7,357 nucleotides of DNA from Sneathiella sp. (lineage in GTDB: Bacteria > Pseudomonadota > Alphaproteobacteria > Sneathiellales > Sneathiellaceae), in the NCBI GenBank assembly GCA_002732675.1, contig NVRR01000156.1, positions 1 through 7,357 of the forward strand. Direction: 5' to 3'. The first letter of the stretch is position 1; each line of letters begins with the position of its first letter. Shown here one piece after another: positions 6,024 to 7,357 of this stretch. The notes under the pieces are model-generated. The model had not been told where the DNA came from. It was given only the letters and a program-made list of their open reading frames with translations, and did no database searches. The translations under genes and the position numbers were made by a program.

Positions 6024-6884
6024 CTAATTTCTTGCGTGTTCCCTTGCAGTCGCGCGACTAAATCTTCGCCTAATATCGCTGGCAGTTGCCAAAGGCCGCC
6101 CCACGGCCTCCGCGACATCTCGTGCCTGACGAATTAAATCCGCGTTCCGGCCAGCCATCGTTCCGTCGCGCAAGTTCATATTATTCTCAAACCCTACTCT
6201 CACATGCCCCCCCATAGCAAGAGCGCAACTTGCAGCAGCATGTTCGAGCGGCCCGAAAGCGCAAACCGCCCAGGCTGTGTCTGAATTTAAAATGCTAATG
6301 AAAGGCAGTAAATCTCTTGGATGCGACTGTTGACCAGCGGTATATCGGCCCAAAACGAACAACAAGAACGGGTTTTTAAAGGGAATAACGCCGTCGGCGA
6401 TAAGTTGCTGACAGCGTATTAATTCTTCTGCTGAATACAGAATAAACTGCGGCATGATGTCTAGAGTCAGCATCTCTGTGAAGAATTTCTGCGCCGCAGC
6501 CTCTGATCCCTCAGGCACCAATTCCTTGATGGCAAGCGACGCGGCTTCCGGCTTTAGCTCCAACACCATTTCCATCTGTTGTTCTGCTGAATAAACGCCA
6601 ACCGCTTCCGTCGTCGCTTGAATAACAAGCGTATCGCCCACTGCATCCCTTATGGCCGCAATCGCTTGCCGGTATTTCGAGACATCCAGACTATGAGCAT
6701 CCGTCTCGTCGCGTATATGCAGATGTATCATTGCGGCGCCTTCTCGTTGGCACGCCTGCGCTTCATCGGCAAGTTCGGCCGGGCTGATCGGTAGCATCGG
6801 ATGATCAGCCCTGGTTTTTCGGGCACCATTCGGGGCAACGGTTAGAATAATGGGGTCCAGTGTCGGCGCGACTATTGTATCCAT
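6024..6884 (-). CDS. Beta-keto acid cleavage enzyme (BKACE, DUF849 family)
   Basis: A metal-dependent TIM-barrel enzyme of 286 residues. The founding member Kce condenses 3-keto-5-aminohexanoate with acetyl-CoA, giving acetoacetate and a new acyl-CoA; other members take other beta-keto acids. Visible marks: ILTVAPNGARKT (13-24), LPISPAELADEA (31-42), GAAMIHLHIRDE (49-60) with the zinc ligands His54 and His56, IQATTEAVGVYSAEQQ (88-103), and HVRVGFENN (227-235) with Glu233 as the third expected metal ligand. Length and ligand spacing fit the family. The N-terminal APNGARKT differs from the TGA-type segment common in Kce, and SLAIKELVPEG replaces the frequent SLN-G segment, so this is a divergent subgroup and its substrate is unknown. 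ATG at 6884 comes one base after the aminotransferase stop (TAAtATG), implying translational coupling, with AGGACAGG about 9 bases upstream; a TTG at 6893 is less likely. Confidence 0.9.
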   Translation of the reverse strand: MDTIVAPTLDPIILTVAPNGARKTRADHPMLPISPAELADEAQACQREGAAMIHLHIRDETDAHSLDVSKYRQAIAAIRDAVGDTLVIQATTEAVGVYSAEQQMEMVLELKPEAASLAIKELVPEGSEAAAQKFFTEMLTLDIMPQFILYSAEELIRCQQLIADGVIPFKNPFLLFVLGRYTAGQQSHPRDLLPFISILNSDTAWAVCAFGPLEHAAASCALAMGGHVRVGFENNMNLRDGTMAGRNADLIRQARDVAEAVGRPLATASDIRRRFSRATAREHARN

Positions 6885-6885
6885 A

Positions 6886-7357
6886 TTATCCAACCTGTCC
6901 TATCTGATCGTCCGTCAGAACCGCATCGATGGCCCGTCCCAGCTTGTCGACTATTTCAGCTATGTGGCTCTCGTCAGAAATAAACGGCGGGGCCAGTAAA
7001 ATATGGTCCCCTCGCCGACCATCGATGGTCCCGCCCATGGGATAACATATCAAACCCTCCGCCATGGCCGCCGATTTGATTTTAGCATTGATCTTTAATG
7101 ATGAATCCAATGGGGCCTTTGTCAGACGATCCGCCACCAGTTCAATCCCACGGAACAACCCGCGCCCGCGAATATCACCAACAAACGGATTGTTGCCCAG
7201 CCGCGCTGTCAGTGCCCCGGCCAATTGCTCCCCTTGGATGCGGACATTGGCAAGCAAATCATTCTCTTCTATATAGGTCTGAACGGCCATCGCTGCCGCG
7301 CAGGCAACAGGATGTCCCATATAGGTATGGCCATGTTGGAAGAAACCCGAGCCCTGC
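6886..7357 (-). CDS. Class III (omega-amino acid type) PLP aminotransferase, C-terminal part
   Basis: The last 156 residues of a fold type I, class III aminotransferase; the N-terminus, including the PLP-binding lysine, lies beyond the right edge. The visible part opens with GSGFFQHGHTYMGHPVACAAA, whose Thr (visible residue 11) normally contacts the PLP phosphate of the partner subunit. Then come VGDIRGRGLFRGIELV (59-74), AEGLICYPMG (99-108) and GDHILLAPPFIS (116-127), the typical small-domain segments. Relatives act on beta-alanine, putrescine, GABA, taurine or beta-amino acids, with pyruvate or 2-oxoglutarate as acceptor; the specificity cannot be read from this portion. The first ATG in view (7320) is internal, as the frame continues upstream with conserved family sequence. 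It is immediately followed by, and coupled to, the DUF849 gene. Confidence 0.93.
   Translation of the reverse strand, partial: QGSGFFQHGHTYMGHPVACAAAMAVQTYIEENDLLANVRIQGEQLAGALTARLGNNPFVGDIRGRGLFRGIELVADRLTKAPLDSSLKINAKIKSAAMAEGLICYPMGGTIDGRRGDHILLAPPFISDESHIAEIVDKLGRAIDAVLTDDQIGQVG

Overview
The window looks like a piece of a Gram-negative, probably marine-type alphaproteobacterial chromosome. This is inferred from gene content: a fused TRAP-TAXI transporter with a UspF-like stress protein, a basic class I cytochrome c with an alphaproteobacterial/mitochondrial look, and a beta-keto acid cleavage enzyme next to a class III aminotransferase. Base composition is moderate. I see no tRNA, rRNA, insertion sequence, CRISPR array or phage gene, and no gap without a gene exceeds about 190 bases.

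Region 1 (1-1252) is a divergent pair. An exported formylglycine-generating-enzyme-family protein (SUMF1 fold) runs leftward off the window edge from an unusual TTG start. A small periplasmic cytochrome c runs rightward. The 186-bp spacer contains a perfect 8-bp inverted repeat that covers the ribosome binding site of the TTG-start gene.

Region 2 (about 1231-1550) is a short leftward open frame carrying only the C-terminal catalytic Asp-His block of an SGNH/GDSL hydrolase. The N-terminal two thirds are missing, so I read it as a gene relic. A hairpin just downstream of the uspA-like gene separates it from the transporter operon.

Region 3 (1552-5879, minus strand) is a TRAP-TAXI uptake operon, in transcription order: periplasmic TAXI receptor, a large fused 4TM/12TM TRAP permease with a DUF3394-type C-terminus, and a universal stress protein. 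A GC-rich hairpin lies between receptor and permease and probably sets different expression levels.

Region 4 (6024-7357, minus strand) holds a class III aminotransferase (cut by the window edge) and, one base after its stop codon, a DUF849/BKACE enzyme. The pair suggests a pathway: transamination makes a beta-keto acid, then acetyl-CoA-dependent cleavage yields acetoacetate plus a new acyl-CoA. The TAXI transporter follows 144 bases downstream on the same strand and may import the substrate. The whole leftward block (7357 to 1552) can therefore be read as an uptake-and-catabolism locus for an unidentified amino compound. That link is inference from gene order. I found nothing that is clearly a wholly new system; the undefined substrate of this locus is the most interesting open question.
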